From assembly GCF_045528445.1 (NCBI RefSeq), contig NZ_JBGQQU010000030.1, forward strand, positions 1-45,522: 45,522 nucleotides of DNA, given 5' to 3'. The position numbers and the translations under genes were made by a program. The notes beneath the pieces were generated by a model, which was not told the origin of the DNA, searched no databases, and was given only the letters and a program-made list of their open reading frames with translations. Shown in pieces: positions 1 to 9,520 of this stretch; position 1 is the first letter of the stretch, and the number at the start of each line of letters is the position of its first letter. The stretch comes from Desemzia sp045528445 (GTDB lineage Bacteria > Bacillota > Bacilli > Lactobacillales > Carnobacteriaceae).

Positions 1-108
1 CTAAATGTCGTGATACACGTTATACGCATGAAAAGTACTTTCTCCCAAAAAAATTAAGGTCTTCTTTTTAAACCGCTCTCTTAATGAGTAGGGGCGTCTC
101 TATGAGGT

Positions 109-286
109 GAAATTTCCTCCGGGATGGACGGGTTTGCTTGCGGAAAGCCATGGGACCGTCTGGAGCCTGTAGTCTCCAGACTTTCAAGCTTCAAACGGAA
201 TCGTAAGCGCTGAAGCGCCAACGCTCCGTAATTCACATTTCATCTTTTACATGGCTACAAGCAACCCCTATTCCTCCAGAAATATC
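109..286. repeat. Structured repeat, copy 1 of 3
   Basis: About 178 nt that fold as one long closing stem with two internal hairpins. Closing stem: GGGTTTGCTTG (130-140) faces CAAGCAACCCC (258-268), and GCCATG near 147-152 faces CATGGC near 250-255. Internal stem P2: GTCTGGAG (158-165) with CTCCAGAC (174-181). P3: ACGGA (195-199) with TCCGT (235-239). The same architecture, with different but still complementary stem bases, recurs at 21469-21708 and 41462-41640. Single-stranded blocks GCTGAAGC and TAATTC-N-CATT are conserved. Orientation is the direction in which the conserved blocks were read; transcription is not established. I know no named family for it. Confidence 0.75.
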
Positions 287-558
287 ACGGGTCTCAAACG
301 AGTCACAGCTTAAAAAGCGTGTCTAAATATTTCGGGAAGTTCAAAGAAAGCAGGTCTATCTCATAATGAAGACCGAAGTCTTTCACTTCACTCAACAGAT
401 GGAAAATCTCGTTCATGTCGCCCGCCTCCGCATTTTTCTTTTAGCAGAGCCGAGAGCATTCGTAATCTTATTTTTTATTTAAATTTTTTTATACGTATGA
501 TGTGGTCGTGATACTTCATTGATTTAGTCCAGAATAGTGTTCCAATATAAACGGTAAA

Positions 559-597
559 AAAAGAGGACTGAATTTCGATATTCAGCCCTCTTTCTTT
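559..597 (-). terminator. gyrA terminator
   Basis: Inverted repeat AAAGAGGACTGAA / TTCAGCCCTCTTT, followed on the minus strand by a T run (the A run at 555-561). It lies just beyond the gyrA stop, so it probably ends the yaaA-recF-gyrB-gyrA transcript. Confidence 0.85.
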
Positions 598-612
598 CTA
601 TACATGATTAAT

Positions 613-3180
613 CTATTCTTCTGTATCTGCGTCTTCAGATTCAATCTCTTCAGCCATTTCTTCTTCTGAAAGAATTTCGATTTCACCATCTGAACCATTG
701 ATTACTTCGCTGGTATTTTTAGTATCTGCTGACAACTCTTCCTCTTCTTCCGGTTCTACTTTCGCCATAGAAGAAACTATCACGCCATCTGCTAGGCGCA
801 TCAAACGAACGCCTAATGTTGCACGTCCAGTTTGAGAAATAGTTCCTACGCCAATACGGATAATAATACCGGAGTTGGTGATCAGCATGACGTCTTCTTT
901 TCCGTTAACTGTAGTTAAACCCACTAATTTACCATTTTTCTCAGTAATATTAGCTGTTTTGACCCCTTTACCTCCGCGTCCGCGAATAGCATATTCGCTT
1001 GCAGCAGTACGTTTACCGTATCCTTTTTCAGTAATGATCAATACTTCAGAGTCTTCTTTCAGTAGATCCATACCGACTACGTAATCATCTTCTGCTACGC
1101 GAATACCACGAACTCCTCGGGCAGTACGTCCCATATTACGAACTTTGCTTTCATGGAAGCTTACTGCTAGTCCTTCATGAGTTCCAATAATGATGTTTTG
1201 GTTTCCATCAGTTACAGAAACTGTCATCAGTTCATCATCTTCATTTAGCGAGATAGCTTTCAAACCATTGCTGCGAATATTTGCAAATTCTGTTACAGCT
1301 GTCCGTTTAACCGTCCCTTTTCGAGTAGTAAAGAAAAGATATAACCCTTCTTCTGCTTCTCCTCGTACGTTGATGATAGCTTGGATGCTCTCTCCAGAAT
1401 CAATGCCAAGTAAATTGATTGCTGGTATCCCTTTGGCAGTACGACCATACTCTGGAATCTCATACCCTTTAGACCGGTATACTTTTCCATTATTGGTAAA
1501 GAACAGCAATGTATCGTGAGTTGAACAAGATACTAAGGTTTCGATGAAATCATCATCGTGTACTCCCATACCCTGAACTCCGCGTCCGCCACGATTTTGG
1601 ATTTTAAACTCAGAACTAGGAAGACGTTTAATATAACCATTGTTAGTTAATGTAATAACACTATTTTCTTCTTCGATTAAATCTTCATCTTCAATGCTCA
1701 ACAATTCGCCTACTAGTAATTCAGTACGACGTTCATCTCCAAATTTAGCTTGAACCTCAGCCAATTCATCTTCAATGATCTTATGAATTCGTTCAGGTCT
1801 GGCTAGTATGTCAGCTAAATCGGCAATTAATGAAGACAACTCTAAATATTCGCCTTCAATTTTTTCACGTTCTAATCCAGTTAAACGGACCATACGCATA
1901 TCTAAAATAGCTTGAGATTGTTTATCCGATAAATCGAAACGACTGATCAATGTTTGTTTAGCTAAATCAGCTGTTTGTGAACTGCGGATAATAGAAATAA
2001 TTTCATCTATATGATCCAAAGCAATTCTTAAACCTTCTAAAATATGTGCTCTAGCTTCAGCTTTTTTCTTGTCAAAAGCTGTTCTTCTGCGAATAACGAT
2101 TTCTTGGTGTTTTAAATATTCTTCAAGGATACTCTTCAAGCCAAGAACTTTTGGTTCACCATTCACAATAGCCAGCATGTTAAATCCAAAAGAAGTTTGC
2201 ATAGAGGTCATCTTATACAAGTTATTTAATACTACACTCGCACTCACATCTCTTCGTACATCAATAACAATACGCATTCCATCACGGTCAGATTCATCCG
2301 CTAAGTCCGTGATTCCTTCTAACCGTTTCTCACGAGCTAATTCAGCGATGCGAGATACTAAGCGAGCTTTGTTGACCATATAAGGGATCTCAGAAACAAT
2401 GATGCGTTCTCGTCCATTTTTTAATATTTCAATGTCCACTTTAGCCCGTAATGTAATTGAGCCTCTTCCAGTTTCGTAAGCTTTTCTGATTCCTGATTTT
2501 CCTATGACTAGACCGCCTGTTGGAAAGTCAGGACCAGGAACAGCTTCCATCAAGTCGGCTGTAGTAGCTTCTGGATTCTCCATCAAAATTTGCAAACCTG
2601 AAATGATTTCAGTTAAGTTATGCGGCGGGATATTTGTTGCCATCCCAACAGCAATACCTGTTGCTCCATTTACCAGTAAGTTTGGAAAGCGTGCAGGTAA
2701 AATCTCAGGCTCTCGTTCAGTACCGTCGTAGTTATCTATGAAGTCAATCGTATCTTTGTTGATATCTCTCAACATTTCCGTAGCTAATTTTGCCATACGT
2801 GCTTCAGTATAACGCATCGCCGCAGCGCCGTCACCATCGACGGAACCAAAGTTTCCATGTCCATCTACTAAAGGATAACGGTAACTAAAATCTTGTGACA
2901 TCCGTACCATAGATTCATAGATCGCACTATCTCCATGAGGATGGTATTTCCCCATAACATCTCCTACAATACGTGCGGATTTTTTGTGTGCTTTATCTGG
3001 AGTTACTCCCAGCTCATTCATTCCATATAAAATACGACGGTGCACTGGTTTTAGTCCATCACGAACATCTGGTAATGCTCTAGCAACAATAACACTCATA
3101 GCATAATCAAGGAATGACGTACGCATTTCTTTTGACAAATTAATATCTTCTATTTTTCTATCGTAATTATTTTCTGTCAT
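613..3180 (-). CDS. gyrA: DNA gyrase subunit A
   Basis: Breakage-reunion subunit of the ATP-dependent type II topoisomerase that introduces negative supercoils; works as A2B2 with GyrB. At 855 aa it is close to the usual Gram-positive length plus an acidic C-terminal tail (about residues 815-855, rich in Glu and Asp). The catalytic tyrosine is Tyr124 in the motif AMRYTEARM. The quinolone-determining segment reads HPHGDSAIYE (80-89); Ser85 and Glu89 are the sensitive-type residues seen in staphylococci. The C-terminal beta-pinwheel carries a GyrA box near 560 (QNRGGRGVQGM). An AGGAGGGG ribosome site precedes the ATG. It starts 16 nt after gyrB, so it is the last gene of the recF-gyrBA operon. 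Confidence 0.98.
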   Translation of the reverse strand: MTENNYDRKIEDINLSKEMRTSFLDYAMSVIVARALPDVRDGLKPVHRRILYGMNELGVTPDKAHKKSARIVGDVMGKYHPHGDSAIYESMVRMSQDFSYRYPLVDGHGNFGSVDGDGAAAMRYTEARMAKLATEMLRDINKDTIDFIDNYDGTEREPEILPARFPNLLVNGATGIAVGMATNIPPHNLTEIISGLQILMENPEATTADLMEAVPGPDFPTGGLVIGKSGIRKAYETGRGSITLRAKVDIEILKNGRERIIVSEIPYMVNKARLVSRIAELAREKRLEGITDLADESDRDGMRIVIDVRRDVSASVVLNNLYKMTSMQTSFGFNMLAIVNGEPKVLGLKSILEEYLKHQEIVIRRRTAFDKKKAEARAHILEGLRIALDHIDEIISIIRSSQTADLAKQTLISRFDLSDKQSQAILDMRMVRLTGLEREKIEGEYLELSSLIADLADILARPERIHKIIEDELAEVQAKFGDERRTELLVGELLSIEDEDLIEEENSVITLTNNGYIKRLPSSEFKIQNRGGRGVQGMGVHDDDFIETLVSCSTHDTLLFFTNNGKVYRSKGYEIPEYGRTAKGIPAINLLGIDSGESIQAIINVRGEAEEGLYLFFTTRKGTVKRTAVTEFANIRSNGLKAISLNEDDELMTVSVTDGNQNIIIGTHEGLAVSFHESKVRNMGRTARGVRGIRVAEDDYVVGMDLLKEDSEVLIITEKGYGKRTAASEYAIRGRGGKGVKTANITEKNGKLVGLTTVNGKEDVMLITNSGIIIRIGVGTISQTGRATLGVRLMRLADGVIVSSMAKVEPEEEEELSADTKNTSEVINGSDGEIEILSEEEMAEEIESEDADTEE

Positions 3181-3196
3181 TTTTTCCCCTCCTTGA

Positions 3197-5134
3197 TTAA
3201 ATGTCTAAGTTCTGAACATATTTAGCATTGGTCTCAATAAAATCACGTCTGGGTTCTACTCGGTCACCCATCAACATATCTAAAACTTTATCTGCATCCG
3301 CTGCATCTTCTACCGTTACCCGCAACATTCTTCGGTGCTCAGGATTCATTGTTGTATCCCATAATTGTTCAGCATCCATCTCTCCAAGTCCTTTATAACG
3401 TTGGATAGAAGGTCGTGGACTAGCAGGAATCTCTTTCAAATAATTCTCTAGTTCTTCATCACTATCTAAATAGACTTCTTTTTTCCCTTGTTTTACTTGA
3501 TACAAAGGTGGTTGAGCAATATAAACATAGCCCGCTTCTACGACTGGACGCATAAAACGATAGAATAAAGTTAAGAGTAATGTACGAATATGAGCGCCAT
3601 CAACATCGGCATCGGTCATAATCACTAATTTATGGTAACGCGCTTTAGACACATCAAATTCTTCTCCAAAACCAGTCCCCATAGCTGTAAATAATGAACG
3701 AATCTCTTCATTCGCTAAAATACGATCTAATGAGGCTTTTTCAACGTTCAATATTTTACCACGAATCGGTAAAATGGCTTGGAAGATACGTGAACGGCCT
3801 TGTTTAGCAGAACCGCCCGCTGAATCCCCCTCAACGATGAATAATTCGCTGATTTCTGGATTTTTACTTGAACAGTCTGCTAATTTACCAGGTAAATTGC
3901 TGATCTCCAGTCCACTCTTCTTACGCGTCACTTCTCTTGCTCGTTTAGCAGCTAAACGAGCTTTTGCCGCCAGTAAACCTTTCTCAACGATTTTTTTAGC
4001 CGTTTGCGGATTTTCCATCAAAAAGCGGTCAAAATGTGTAGAAAATAGGCGATCTGTTATAGTACGAGCTTCAGAATTTCCTAATTTTGTTTTTGTTTGT
4101 CCTTCAAATTGAGGATCCGGATGTTTGATAGAGACTACTACTGTTAATCCTTCACGTACATCGTCCCCGCTCAAATTGTCTTCGTTATCTTTCATCAATT
4201 TGTTTTTACGAGCGTAATCATTTACAACACGTGTCAAAGCTGTTTTGAACCCTGACTCATGTGTTCCACCTTCATAGGTATGGATATTGTTCGCAAAACT
4301 CATTAAATTAGAATGGTACCCGTCTGTATGCTGCATAGCAACTTCAACCGCGATACCTTCTTGTTCGCCTTCCAAGAAAATCGGTTCTGGATAAATAACC
4401 TCTTTATTTTCATTTAAAAACTCAACGTAACTTTTAATTCCGCCTTCATAAAAGTAATCGTATTTTTCTTGATCTGGATTGCGTTTGTCTTCGATTGATA
4501 TAGACAAACCTCGATTTAAAAAGGCTAATTCACGAACGCGAATAGCTAATTTATCAAAATCAAATGTAGTTGTTTCTGTAAAAATCGTTGGATCCGGCAT
4601 AAAATGAACGGTTGTTCCATGGCGATCAGTGTCTCCAATGATTTCTAAATCATTCATTACTGCTCCGCGCTCAAAAGCTTGGTGGTATATTTTTCCATCT
4701 TTATGAATATAAACATCTAAAGCAGAAGATAACGCATTAACAACAGAGGAACCTACCCCATGTAGACCACCTGAAACTTTGTATCCTCCACCGCCGAACT
4801 TTCCTCCAGCATGCAAAATGGTAAATACTGTTTCAACTGCTGGACGACCGGTTTTTTCTTGAATATCTACTGGAATCCCACGTCCATTATCCACAACAGT
4901 GATACTGTCATCCGCTTCAATAGTAATATCAATTTCATCCGCAAATCCTGCTAGAGCTTCATCGATCGAATTATCTACGATCTCCCATACTAAATGGTGT
5001 AAACCTTCTTTACTTGTTGAACCAATATACATACCAGGGCGTTTACGTACAGCTTCTAATCCTTCTAATACTTGGATTTGGCTTGCATTATAGTCCTTTG
5101 CAAGATCAGCTCTGCTTCTCATTTCCTCTGCCAC
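3197..5134 (-). CDS. gyrB: DNA gyrase subunit B
   Basis: ATPase and TOPRIM subunit of gyrase, partner of GyrA. 645 aa. The N-terminal GHKL ATPase shows the Asn/Asp motif (EIVDNSIDEA), VVDNGRGIP and the GGLHGVGSSVVNALS lid. The TOPRIM domain shows EGDSAGGSAKQGR and the metal-binding DADVDGAHIRTLL. The C-terminus has the gyrase-specific QRYKGLGEMDAEQLW. It begins with GTG, 2 nt beyond the recF stop; an upstream GGAG in the end of recF supports this start. An internal ATG four codons later lacks a well-spaced ribosome site. Co-transcribed with recF and gyrA. Confidence 0.97.
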   Translation of the reverse strand: MAEEMRSRADLAKDYNASQIQVLEGLEAVRKRPGMYIGSTSKEGLHHLVWEIVDNSIDEALAGFADEIDITIEADDSITVVDNGRGIPVDIQEKTGRPAVETVFTILHAGGKFGGGGYKVSGGLHGVGSSVVNALSSALDVYIHKDGKIYHQAFERGAVMNDLEIIGDTDRHGTTVHFMPDPTIFTETTTFDFDKLAIRVRELAFLNRGLSISIEDKRNPDQEKYDYFYEGGIKSYVEFLNENKEVIYPEPIFLEGEQEGIAVEVAMQHTDGYHSNLMSFANNIHTYEGGTHESGFKTALTRVVNDYARKNKLMKDNEDNLSGDDVREGLTVVVSIKHPDPQFEGQTKTKLGNSEARTITDRLFSTHFDRFLMENPQTAKKIVEKGLLAAKARLAAKRAREVTRKKSGLEISNLPGKLADCSSKNPEISELFIVEGDSAGGSAKQGRSRIFQAILPIRGKILNVEKASLDRILANEEIRSLFTAMGTGFGEEFDVSKARYHKLVIMTDADVDGAHIRTLLLTLFYRFMRPVVEAGYVYIAQPPLYQVKQGKKEVYLDSDEELENYLKEIPASPRPSIQRYKGLGEMDAEQLWDTTMNPEHRRMLRVTVEDAADADKVLDMLMGDRVEPRRDFIETNAKYVQNLDI

Positions 5135-5136
5135 GC

Positions 5137-6258
5137 TTATTCACTCTCCATTTCTACTTGTCCTTGATCGATATTAAAAACTCTTGGAGCTTCGATAAGG
5201 TTTTTCTCAATGCCATCTAAACTAGTGGTTGTTAAAAAAGTTTGTACTTTATTTTGAATCGCTTTTAATAAATGAGTTTGTCTGCTGTCATCTAATTCAG
5301 ACAACACATCATCTAACAACAATACAGGATACTCACCGGTCATTTCCTGCATCAAATTGATCTCCGCCAGTTTTACACTCAGTGCAGTCGTTCGTTGTTG
5401 TCCTTGTGATCCATACGTCTGGACATTTTTTCCGTTGACATAAAACTTTAAATCATCTCGATGTGGACCAGTAAGCGTTGTACGTTGTTCTAATTCTCTT
5501 GTTTGGTTTGCTTTATACGTATCCATCAGATGGATATAATTAGCATCCTTATCAGTTGGATTCTCTAAAGGAACACTGGAATGATAGTGTATTTCCAGCA
5601 CTTCTTTTTGTTTAGAGATCTCTTGATGGATAGTTTGAGCCCAATTTTGCAATTGTTCGACAAATAAAAAGCGCTCCGCCAAAATCGAAGCTCCGTGGGC
5701 AGCCATTTGTTCAGTTAACACTTCTAAAAAGGTTAAATCTGAAGCTTGTTTCATACTCAACTGTTTTAAATACAGATTCCGCGACTTTAACAAGTGCTGG
5801 TACTCTACTAAATGGTGCAAATAAACGGGATTCATTTGTCCCAGTTCCATATCCACAAATTTACGCCGCACAGAAGGAGAACCTTTCACTAGAGACAAAT
5901 CTTCCGGGGCAAATAAAATCACATTCAAATTTCCGATATAAGAGCTCAACTTTTTCTGCTCTAAATGGTTGAATCTCGCTTGCTTGCCTTTTTTGGACAA
6001 AACGATTTCCAAGGGAAAAGAAGAATTCTTTTTCTGGACTCTGCCGCTGATTTTAGCAAAATCTTTTTCCCATTGAATCAGTTCTTTATCACTTGAAGTC
6101 CGATGGCTTCTAGCCATCGCAAGAACATAGATAGCTTCCATCAAATTGGTCTTTCCTTGAGCATTTTCTCCCAAAAAAACATTGATTCCATTTGAAAAAG
6201 TTACCTCAGCATCTGCATAATTTCGATAATTCGTCAGTTTCATTTCATTGATATACAT
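5137..6258 (-). CDS. recF: DNA replication and repair protein RecF
   Basis: SMC-like ABC ATPase that binds single-/double-strand DNA junctions and helps load RecA at stalled forks and gaps. 373 aa, the usual length. Walker A is GENAQGKTNLMEAIY near residues 31-45; the signature region is YGSQGQQRTTALSVKLAE; Walker B is YPVLLLDDVLSELD. Its ATG overlaps the yaaA stop by one base (TAATG), which is typical translational coupling. Downstream gyrB follows after 2 nt. Confidence 0.97.
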   Translation of the reverse strand: MYINEMKLTNYRNYADAEVTFSNGINVFLGENAQGKTNLMEAIYVLAMARSHRTSSDKELIQWEKDFAKISGRVQKKNSSFPLEIVLSKKGKQARFNHLEQKKLSSYIGNLNVILFAPEDLSLVKGSPSVRRKFVDMELGQMNPVYLHHLVEYQHLLKSRNLYLKQLSMKQASDLTFLEVLTEQMAAHGASILAERFLFVEQLQNWAQTIHQEISKQKEVLEIHYHSSVPLENPTDKDANYIHLMDTYKANQTRELEQRTTLTGPHRDDLKFYVNGKNVQTYGSQGQQRTTALSVKLAEINLMQEMTGEYPVLLLDDVLSELDDSRQTHLLKAIQNKVQTFLTTTSLDGIEKNLIEAPRVFNIDQGQVEMESE

Positions 6259-6506
6259 TAGCGCGATTCCTCAGAAAGTTCTTCTGAAGATTCATGTTGA
6301 ATAAAATACGTTCCTTCACCTGGAATTTCTACGATCGATCCAGGAAAAATCTTCTTGCCTCTGCGATTTTCCAACTCATTGTCTAAAAAGACACTGTTTT
6401 CTGCTAAAAAATGTTTAGCCATGCCGCCGCTTGAAATAATATCGACATGTTTCAGCAATTGTCCTAATGTAATATATTCGCTGTCTATTAAGACCGTTTC
6501 TTTCAT
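6258..6506 (-). CDS. yaaA: S4-domain protein YaaA (RNA-binding)
   Basis: Small protein (82 aa) with an S4-like RNA-binding fold; in this family the gene nearly always lies between dnaN and recF. The S4 core is visible as ITLGQLLKHVDIISSGGMAK followed by VFLDNELENRRGKKIFPGS. The C-terminus is acidic and Ser-rich, beyond the usual ~70 aa core. Exact function is unknown; homologues have been linked to ribosome assembly or translation. It opens the yaaA-recF-gyrB-gyrA operon. Confidence 0.9.
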   Translation of the reverse strand: MKETVLIDSEYITLGQLLKHVDIISSGGMAKHFLAENSVFLDNELENRRGKKIFPGSIVEIPGEGTYFIQHESSEELSEESR

Positions 6507-6849
6507 CTTGTCACCTGCTTTTCAATAAAATAAGCGTGGAACGTAAAAATCCACGCAAATCTCTTTTATGTCTTGGTTTTATTATACTCCTTTTTCGGCT
6601 ATTTTACAAATTTATCTTAAAATAAACGTGTTTCTTTCGTTTTTACCTAAAAAACGTCTAAACTACCTAAATGGACCGAAAATAGCTAGAAACGAAAAAT
6701 TTGCCTATATAAATCTATGCACATAAAAAAACACAGTCTGAGATAAAAAGTCTCGAACTGTGTTTTTTTTAATTATTTGATTGATAAATATGCAACAAAA
6801 TCGGTTTGCTTTAAGTTTTGTGTGTTTATAACCGTCTTACGCAAAGCCC
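6507..6849. other. yaaA-dnaN intergenic region
   Basis: 343 nt, AT-rich. It must hold the promoter of the yaaA-recF-gyrBA operon on the minus strand and it contains the dnaN terminator (6725-6770). I could not assign a confident -35/-10 pair. Confidence 0.5.
6725..6770 (-). terminator. dnaN terminator (bidirectional form)
   Basis: Arms AAAACACAGT and ACTGTGTTTT enclose an inner GAGA/TCTC helix. T runs exist on both strands, so it can end dnaN transcription on the minus strand. Confidence 0.85.
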
Positions 6850-7992
6850 TTAAAATGTGCGTACTGGCGTAATCAGTTGAACAAATTCTTTTCCGTCTTC
6901 CGATGGCACGATGACAAATGGGCGGATTGGAGATGTAAATTTAATCAAAATATCTGATTGTCCAAATGTTCTTAGTGCATCTTTCATATAATCCGGATTA
7001 AATGATAGTTCGATTGCTTCCCCTTCAAATGATTGAAAGTTGATTTCTTCTTGGACATTTCCAATTTCAGGAGAATTTCCAGAAATTTCCACTCTATCTT
7101 TTGATACAGCTAGCTTAACGACATTGTTTTTTCCTTCATGAGAAAGAAGCGAAGCACGTTCAATAGACCCAAGTAAAGAATTCGCATTAAAAACAACACT
7201 TGTAGAAGATGTATCAGGAATCAAACGTTGTGTTTCAGGATAAATCCCTTCTAACAATCGTGTATAAAAATATAAATTCTCTGTTTTAAACAATACCTGA
7301 TTTTCGGTGATCATCATTTCAGCAGTTTCGGCATCTTCTTCTAGAATTTTAGAAAGTTCCGTTAAACTTTTTCCAGGAATAATGATTTTGTATTTCTGTT
7401 GTGCTTGTTCTTCACTCATTGTCAAAGGGATGATCCGTTGACTTAAACGGTGGCTGTCTGTTGCTACAGCAGATAATGTTTGGTTTTCGATAACGATATT
7501 GACCCCTGTCAAAATTGGGCGGCTTTCATGAGTAGACGTTGCAATAACCGTTTGTGAGATCACTTGTTTGAATAAATTAACATTCAAAATAAAAGATTCA
7601 TTGCTGTCAATAACTGGTAAATGTGGGTAATTATTTGGATCCAGTCCATTGATCGTAAATGAAGCTGATGCTGAAGTGATTTGTGTTTGGAAATGATCCA
7701 ATACTTCAATAGTCATTTTGTCATCTGGTAATTTTCGAACGATTTCGTTGAAGAAACGGGCTTGAAGAATAATACCCCCTGTTTTTTCAATGTTCAATTG
7801 ATTTTTGTCATCTTCAACAGGGATAAAAGCTTCAATTGAAATATCTGAATCGCTACCTGTTAAGGTAAGTCCTTCTTGGGAAGCAATGATTTTAACACCT
7901 GTAAGAATAGGGATCGTTGTTTTTGACGAAATAGCTCTTTGTACGTCAGCTAAGTTGTTTAAAAAAGCACTTCGATGAATTGTAAATTTCAT
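6850..7992 (-). CDS. dnaN: DNA polymerase III beta subunit (sliding clamp)
   Basis: Ring-shaped processivity clamp that tethers DNA polymerase to DNA; also the docking platform for repair and regulatory proteins. 380 aa, three repeated clamp domains of about 125 aa each; typical start MKFTIHRSAFLNNLADVQRA and typical end LITPVRTF with the C-terminal peptide-binding pocket. ATG preceded by GGAGG. It follows dnaA on the same strand after a 190-nt gap that contains DnaA boxes. Confidence 0.97.
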   Translation of the reverse strand: MKFTIHRSAFLNNLADVQRAISSKTTIPILTGVKIIASQEGLTLTGSDSDISIEAFIPVEDDKNQLNIEKTGGIILQARFFNEIVRKLPDDKMTIEVLDHFQTQITSASASFTINGLDPNNYPHLPVIDSNESFILNVNLFKQVISQTVIATSTHESRPILTGVNIVIENQTLSAVATDSHRLSQRIIPLTMSEEQAQQKYKIIIPGKSLTELSKILEEDAETAEMMITENQVLFKTENLYFYTRLLEGIYPETQRLIPDTSSTSVVFNANSLLGSIERASLLSHEGKNNVVKLAVSKDRVEISGNSPEIGNVQEEINFQSFEGEAIELSFNPDYMKDALRTFGQSDILIKFTSPIRPFVIVPSEDGKEFVQLITPVRTF

Positions 7993-8062
7993 AAATTAAC
8001 CTCCGACTGTTTAGTTTTAATAGAGTAATTACTTTAGTAATAGTAGTAGGGCTTGTTGATAC

Positions 8063-8155
8063 TGTGGATAACGCACATGAACCCAAACGACAGAGACTTT
8101 TACACATGTTGATAACTTGTGTAAAAGCTCGGGAAAACTCAACGAGTTATCCACA
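8063..8155. promoter_or_regulatory. oriC part 1: DnaA boxes between dnaA and dnaN
   Basis: TGTGGATAA at 8063-8071, the variant TGTTGATAA at 8107-8115 and TTATCCACA at 8147-8155. Together with the larger cluster upstream of dnaA this gives the bipartite origin layout (boxes on both sides of dnaA) known from Bacillus and relatives. Confidence 0.85.
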
Positions 8156-8182
8156 TGTTAAAAAAGAGATTTATTTCCTTTA

Positions 8183-9520
8183 TCAACTAAATGTTTTTTT
8201 CAATTCGCTGATTTCTTTTTTTAACTGATCATTTGTCGTCAAAGCTTGCGCAATTTTTTCATACGCATGAATAACGGTCGTATGATCTTTTCCTCCAAAT
8301 TCAGCCCCAATCTTAGGCAATGAGCTGGAAGTCAATTCTCTAGATAAGTACATTGCGATCTGACGTGGCAAAACAATGGATTTCACTCGCTTTTTACCTT
8401 TCAAATCAACCATCGAAATTTGATAATATTTGCTGACAACAGATTGGATATCTTTGATCGTAATGGTTGTGGGTTTAGAAGATGGAAGCATGCTTTTTAG
8501 TGCATCAGCTGCTAAACTTGTCGTAATTTCTTGACTCACGATCGCGGCATAAGCTTGAACGCGTACTAAAGCTCCTTCGAGTTCGCGAATGTTTGAATCG
8601 ATTTGTCCTGCAATGTAGCTTAACGTATCATCCGGAATCTCTAATCTTTCAGCATTAGCTTTTTTACGCAAAATAGCGATACGTGTTTCTAAATCTGGCG
8701 GTGTGATATCAACAGATAACCCCCATGCAAAGCGAGATACAAGACGTTCTTGTAATTTTGGTATTTCATTAGGCAGCCGATCACTTGTTAAAACGATTTG
8801 TTTGCGATCATCGTATAAAGCATTGAACGTATGGAAGAATTCTTCCTGCGTTCCTTCTTTATCTGCAAAAAATTGAATATCATCTACCAATAATAAGTCT
8901 ACATTCCGGTACTCTTGACGAAATTTTTCTTGTGTTTTGTTTTGAATTGAATTAATGAAATCATTGGCAAAAGTTTCACTACTTACATATTTAATTTTTG
9001 CATCTGGATTCAATAATAACATTTGATGACCAATAGCATGCATCAAATGGGTTTTTCCTAAACCAACTCCTCCATAAAAGAACAATGGATTGTAAATAGT
9101 ACCAGGTTCCTCAGCTACAACTAAAGCTGCGGCATGGGCCATTTGATTTCCTTTACCAATAACAAAAGTATCAAATGTGTATTTGTCATTTAACAAGGCA
9201 TTCTTTTTGAATGGATTTTTTTGTTCTATAGATGTTGCAGAAGATTCTTTTTGTGCAGCAATAGCCTCTTCCTCATTTTTGATCACGAAAATTGGGGATA
9301 ACTCTTGTCCGGAAAATTCATAAATATTTTCTACGATTCTCGTAGTCAGGTTGTTTTCCCAATATTCTTTGTGCAGCGACGAAGGAACTTCAACGATCAC
9401 ATGTTTGTCCGTCAAACGGATTGGGTTGGCAGATTCTATCCAAGTATCATAACTTACTTTAGAGAGTGAATCTTTAAATTTTTCTTTTAAATAGTTCCAT
9501 AGAGAATGCAAGTCATCCAA
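8183..9520 (-). CDS. dnaA: Chromosomal replication initiator DnaA
   Basis: AAA+ ATPase that binds DnaA boxes, melts oriC and recruits helicase. 445 aa. Domain I (protein interaction) about 1-85, short linker domain II, AAA+ domain from about 108. Walker A is GGVGLGKTHLMHAIG, Walker B is LLLVDDIQF, sensor region LTSDRLP. The C-terminal helix-turn-helix that reads the DnaA box contains the signature GGKDHTTVIHA. The start is TTG with GGAGG seven bases upstream; the only nearby ATG is out of frame. Flanked on both sides by DnaA boxes, so it is likely autoregulated. Confidence 0.98.
   Translation of the reverse strand: MDDLHSLWNYLKEKFKDSLSKVSYDTWIESANPIRLTDKHVIVEVPSSLHKEYWENNLTTRIVENIYEFSGQELSPIFVIKNEEEAIAAQKESSATSIEQKNPFKKNALLNDKYTFDTFVIGKGNQMAHAAALVVAEEPGTIYNPLFFYGGVGLGKTHLMHAIGHQMLLLNPDAKIKYVSSETFANDFINSIQNKTQEKFRQEYRNVDLLLVDDIQFFADKEGTQEEFFHTFNALYDDRKQIVLTSDRLPNEIPKLQERLVSRFAWGLSVDITPPDLETRIAILRKKANAERLEIPDDTLSYIAGQIDSNIRELEGALVRVQAYAAIVSQEITTSLAADALKSMLPSSKPTTITIKDIQSVVSKYYQISMVDLKGKKRVKSIVLPRQIAMYLSRELTSSSLPKIGAEFGGKDHTTVIHAYEKIAQALTTNDQLKKEISELKKTFS

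Larger units (their letters stand above)
1..612. other. Non-coding stretch downstream of gyrA
   Basis: No convincing coding sequence on either strand. It holds a structured repeat (109-286) and the gyrA terminator (559-597). The segments 1-108 and 290-550 contain no gene, RNA or repeat that I recognise. Confidence 0.6.

Noticed and set aside
109..286. 6S RNA or group II intron for the structured repeats
   Set aside because: Three diverged copies with multi-stem structure do not match the single central-bubble 6S layout, and no domain V or intron-encoded protein is present.
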